A stretch of DNA of 8,916 bases, taken from positions 1-8,916 of the forward strand of contig CAZYWA010000328.1 of assembly GCA_964650975.1 (NCBI GenBank), written 5' to 3'. Position 1 is the stretch's first letter. Each line of letters starts with the position of its first letter. A program made the position numbers and the translations under genes. A model generated the notes under the pieces. That model had not been told where the DNA came from, did not search any database, and saw only the letters and a list, made by a program, of their open reading frames with translations. Below are positions 6,776-8,916 of the stretch, one piece after another. Source of the stretch: CAZYWA01 sp964650975 [NCBI: uncultured bacterium]. Lineage in GTDB: Bacteria; JADJOY01.

Positions 6776-7155
6776 TCACGGAGCCGGGCCGACGTAGTCG
6801 ACACGGCGCGACTCGAGCTCGTCCAGGTAGAGGGTGCCGCGGGCGACCGCCTGTTGATCGAAGGCGGCTGTGCCACCAACTTCGTCTGCACGGAGGAGCC
6901 ATCGGCCAACACCGCGCCATGGCTCTGCGTGCCCATCGCCAGCGCGTGCGATCCGGACGCGATACTGAACGGTGTGGATCGGGCCGGTGGTGATGCGTCG
7001 TCCATGACCTGGAAGGCGCTCGGTCCGGTGTTGTGGCTCACCACGCAGGTGCTCACCGTGGCGGTCACGTCCTTGTTGAGATCGCCTCGTCGCGATGCTC
7101 GACAGAATCGAAGGCACCGCGAACGACAACGCGAGATTCCTGTCCACGGCCACTC
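6776..7155 (-). pseudogene. Possible frameshifted gene remnant, unrecognised
   Basis: No single frame here makes a convincing protein, but protein-like stretches appear in alternating minus-strand frames. One frame reads VAVDRNLALSFAVPSIL (about 7155-7105). A second reads LNKDVTATVSTCVVSHNTGP from 7080, with 19 of 20 codons ending in G/C, and continues through ASGSHALAMGTQSHGAVLAD and GSSVQTKLVAQ. The last piece, ARGTLYLDELESRRVDYVGP..., ends at a TGA (6776-6778) and lies in the frame of the first piece. G/C endings are 18 of 20 in that final piece too. Joining them needs frameshifts near 7085 and 6880. TLYLDE near a C-terminus recalls beta-sandwich domains, but I do not recognise the family. 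Random off-frame reading in GC-rich DNA is the alternative. Outer limits are approximate. Confidence 0.3.
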
Positions 7156-7165
7156 CACACGAGCA

Positions 7166-7197
7166 AGCAGCGCGCGCCGGAATGGACGCGCGCTGTT
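7166..7197 (-). terminator. Hairpin downstream of the CsbD-family gene
   Basis: CAGCGCGCG (7168-7176) pairs perfectly with CGCGCGCTG (7187-7195) around a 10-nt loop. One G-T and one A-T pair extend the stem to 7166-7197. It begins about 20 nt after the stop of the CsbD-family gene on the minus strand. No T-run follows, so it may terminate transcription or simply protect the 3' end. Confidence 0.42.
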
Positions 7198-7215
7198 CGC
7201 TCGCATTTCGTGCGA

Positions 7216-7386
7216 TCAAGCCCGCTTGACGGTGTCCTTGACCTTGTCGACCAGCTTCTCGGAGGCGTCCTTCACCTTGCCCACCGCTTGATCCATCTTG
7301 CCCTGCTGCTTGAGCTTCTTGTCGTCCGCGAGCACTCCAGCCGCTTCCTCCACACGTCCCTTCGCTTGATCCAGCTTGCCGCTCAT
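7216..7386 (-). CDS. CsbD-family stress-response protein
   Basis: This 56-residue, highly charged, helical protein begins MSGKLDQAKGRVEEAAG and contains a second copy of the same theme (GKMDQAVGKVKDASEKL), the pattern of the CsbD (UPF0337) family. Members are small, abundant cytosolic proteins induced by general or envelope stress; their molecular role is not established. The usual length is about 55-70 residues, so this one is complete. The ATG at 7386 has GGAG (plus-strand CTCC, 7394-7397) 7 nt upstream. The frame is open 28 codons further, but that extension lacks family similarity. It is followed by a hairpin at 7166-7197 and is divergent from the secreted repeat-protein gene. The 221-nt upstream region holds no clear sigma70 or ECF promoter that I can name. 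Confidence 0.88.
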   Translation of the reverse strand: MSGKLDQAKGRVEEAAGVLADDKKLKQQGKMDQAVGKVKDASEKLVDKVKDTVKRA

Positions 7387-7607
7387 CGCTCGTCTCCGGT
7401 TGCGCCCTGAAAGCGCAGGTTGGTTTTCATCGACGCCTGAAGGTGCAACCGGTGGGCCGACTCGCGACACGCTGCGAGCGGCGCGACCTGTAACTCCAAG
7501 CGAGCATTGGTAAGGCCTACAAAGCCGTTTTCACCGCGTCACCGCAGAATTCCTCGCCGATGCGCGAGCTGATCGTTGGCGAGTGGCTTGCAGCCTCGCG
7601 TGCGCCA
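7387..7607. other. Divergent intergenic region between the CsbD-family and repeat-protein genes
   Basis: These 221 nt separate two divergently transcribed genes. The plus strand carries a strong sigma54-type element at 7576-7592. The minus strand has a weaker GG-N10-GC match (about 7606-7593) that could serve the CsbD-family gene. A single GACCTG half-site occurs near 7485, without its partner arm, so I do not call a third palindrome. A short inverted repeat, CTCGC...GCGAG, spans 7461-7478. No RNA gene is seen. Confidence 0.5.
7576..7592 (+). promoter_or_regulatory. Sigma54 (-24/-12) promoter for the repeat-protein gene
   Basis: TTGGCGAGTGGCTTGCA matches the consensus YTGGCACGN4TTGCW at all defined positions but two, with the invariant GG (7578-7579) and GC (7590-7591) exactly 10 nt apart. 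Transcription would start near 7603, leaving about 5 nt before the ATG at 7608, an almost leaderless message. A sigma54 activator gene lies within 1 kb. The very short leader is the main reason for caution. Confidence 0.6.
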
Positions 7608-8916
7608 ATGAAACGTCGCCGCGCACGATCGCATCGTTCCTCTAGAAGCCGCGGGCGCTACGGCCGCTTACTGGTGCTCGTCGCCGGCCCTGCGCTGGGT
7701 CTCGCATACGCGGGCCCGGCGCGAGCGAACCAGGCGCGATTCTCGACTCCGCCCGCCATCACCACGACCGCCGACGGCGCGGTCGATGCGGTGATGGCCG
7801 ATATCGACGGCGACGGTCATCCCGACGTGGTCTCGGCCTCGTTCTTCGACGACAAGGTCGCCTGGTACCAAAACGACGGCGCCGGTAATGGCTGGGCCAT
7901 TCACACCATCACCACCGGCGCTCACGAGCCGCGCTCCGTCATCGCCGCGGACATCGACCATGACGGCGATCTCGACGTCGTCTCCGCGTCGGTGCTCGAC
8001 GACAGGATCGTCTGGTACGAAAACGACGGCACCGGCGGCGGCTGGGCCGTGCACACGATCTCGGCCACCGCGCCCGGCGCCTTCTCGGTGGCGGCCGGCG
8101 ACCTCGACGGAGACGGCGATCTCGACATCGCCGCCGCGTCTTACGACGACGACACCATCGCCTGGTACCAGAACGACGGCACCGGGAACGGCTGGACCGT
8201 CCACGTGATCTCGACCTCCGCCGATGGCGCCGACTCGGTGGTCGTCGCCGACCTCGACCGAGACGGGGACCTCGACATCGTGTCCGCCTCTCGTTTCGAC
8301 AACACCATCGCCTGGTACCGAAACGACGGCACCGGGATGGCCTGGACGGTCCAGACGATCTCGACCTCCGCGCACGGTGCCCGCAGCGTGGTCACCGCGG
8401 ACGTCGACGGCGACGGCGACCTCGACGTCCTCTCGGCCTCGTTCGACGACCGCAAAGTCGCCTGGTACGAGAACGACGGCGCCGGAACGTTCGCCGCGAC
8501 TCACACGATCACCCTGGCGGCGAAGGGCGTCTGGTCCGTCGACGCCGCGGACATCGACCACGACGGCGACCTCGACGTGGTCGTCGGGTCGACCTACGCG
8601 GAAAACGTCGCCTGGTACGAGAACGACGGAGCCGGCGCCAGCTGGACCCTTCATCCGATCTCGGCCGCACTCACCGACGTGCTCGCCGTGCGGACCGCGG
8701 ACGTCGACGGTGACGGCGACCTCGACGTGGTGGCCGCCTCCTACGTCCACGACACGGTCACCTGGTTCCGGAACGAGATGCCCAACGCGGGCGCCCTGCT
8801 GACCTCGGTGTCGACGATCTCGACCTCGGCTCGAGGCGCCTCCTCCGTGGTCGCCGCGGACATCGATCGAGACGGCGATCTCGATACCGTGTCCGCCTCG
8901 AGTGCCGACCACGCCA
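7608..8916 (+). CDS. Secreted FG-GAP/VCBS repeat protein (C-terminus beyond window)
   Basis: The frame is open to the right edge (436 residues seen). Residues 1-40 look like a signal peptide: a long Arg-rich start, hydrophobic core LLVLVAGPALGLA (21-33) and an ARA-NQ cleavage site at 40/41. The rest is FG-GAP/VCBS-type repeats, each with a calcium-binding loop DxDxDGDLD (first copy DIDGDGHPD) and a WYxNDGxG strand. Asp loops begin at 7800, 7950, 8100, 8250, 8400, 8550 and 8700, exactly 150 nt apart, then at 8859 after a 53-residue unit. Such repeats fold into beta-propeller blades and occur in surface, adhesion and matrix proteins. No enzymatic domain is seen in this part. An in-frame ATG at 7560 exists but lies upstream of the predicted sigma54 transcript start. 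GTG at 7674 would lose the charged n-region. No good Shine-Dalgarno precedes 7608, so the start is moderately sure. Confidence 0.88.
   Translation, partial: MKRRRARSHRSSRSRGRYGRLLVLVAGPALGLAYAGPARANQARFSTPPAITTTADGAVDAVMADIDGDGHPDVVSASFFDDKVAWYQNDGAGNGWAIHTITTGAHEPRSVIAADIDHDGDLDVVSASVLDDRIVWYENDGTGGGWAVHTISATAPGAFSVAAGDLDGDGDLDIAAASYDDDTIAWYQNDGTGNGWTVHVISTSADGADSVVVADLDRDGDLDIVSASRFDNTIAWYRNDGTGMAWTVQTISTSAHGARSVVTADVDGDGDLDVLSASFDDRKVAWYENDGAGTFAATHTITLAAKGVWSVDAADIDHDGDLDVVVGSTYAENVAWYENDGAGASWTLHPISAALTDVLAVRTADVDGDGDLDVVAASYVHDTVTWFRNEMPNAGALLTSVSTISTSARGASSVVAADIDRDGDLDTVSASSADHA
7800..8885 (+). repeat. Eight tandem 150-nt units encoding calcium-binding FG-GAP repeats
   Basis: The GAC/GAT opening each Asp loop recurs every 150 nt from 7800 to 8700 without any length change. 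One longer step of 159 nt leads to the eighth loop at 8859. The DNA copies differ at many sites, so this is an old protein-level repeat rather than a fresh DNA duplication, though phrases such as CTCGACGT and CGCCTGGTAC recur. The array probably continues past the window. Confidence 0.85.

Noticed and set aside
7483-7492. GACCTG half-site as a third copy of the palindrome
   Set aside because: Only one arm is present; the expected CAGG arm on the left is missing.
7593-7608. Weaker minus-strand GG-N10-GC match that could serve the CsbD-family gene
   Set aside because: It lacks the TT before GC and would leave a leader of nearly 200 nt. It is noted in the intergenic entry but not called as a promoter.
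7668-8912. 414-codon minus-strand frame opposite the repeat protein, itself repetitive
   Set aside because: The repetition (VEVAVAVDVRGDH-like) is the reverse complement of the Asp-loop repeats. The plus-strand reading has a signal peptide and recognised repeat motifs.

Overview
The window is high-GC DNA (about two thirds G+C by eye, with G/C dominating third codon positions) from a signal-transduction-rich, probably soil or sediment bacterium. CheB/CheR-type hybrid kinases, NarL regulators, sigma54 enhancer-binding proteins, CsbD and FG-GAP repeat proteins together would fit Myxococcota, Acidobacteriota, Gemmatimonadota or candidate phyla such as Eisenbacteria. The sequence alone does not settle the taxon. 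No rRNA, tRNA, CRISPR array, insertion sequence or phage gene was seen.

Layout: (1) 1-104, minus strand: N-terminus of a response regulator running off the left edge. (2) 105-318: divergent control region with a palindrome (229-245) and a TATACT box. (3) 319-4662, plus strand: a 1447-residue CheB-CheR-PAS-coiled coil-PAS-GAF-PAS-histidine kinase, overlapping by 8 nt a NarL-type response regulator (4655-5341). (4) 5342-5375: hairpin between convergent genes. (5) 5376-6611, minus strand: sigma54 activator with AAA+ and Fis-type HTH domains but no recognisable sensor domain. (6) 6612-7215: a second copy of the palindrome (6704-6724), then a stretch that looks like a frameshifted gene remnant on the minus strand. 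(7) 7216-7386, minus strand: a CsbD-family stress protein followed by a hairpin. (8) 7387-7607: intergenic region with a very good sigma54 -24/-12 promoter at 7576-7592. (9) 7608 to the right edge: a secreted protein built of 50-residue FG-GAP/VCBS calcium-binding repeats, continuing past the window.

How the parts may work together (inference): the hybrid kinase senses a cytoplasmic signal, perhaps O2 or redox through a FixL-like PAS domain, and passes phosphate to the NarL regulator. The same palindrome lies upstream of the kinase gene and upstream of the sigma54 activator gene, so one regulator may control both. The sigma54-type promoter before the repeat-protein gene suggests that the neighbouring activator, or another of its class, switches on a secreted surface or matrix protein. 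The CsbD gene adds a stress-response flavour.

The most interesting signals are the duplicated palindrome, the sigma54 promoter tied to the repeat protein, the loss of the CheB catalytic Asp (replaced by His), the FixL-type haem-pocket residues, and the sensorless sigma54 activator. None of these by itself proves a new system.
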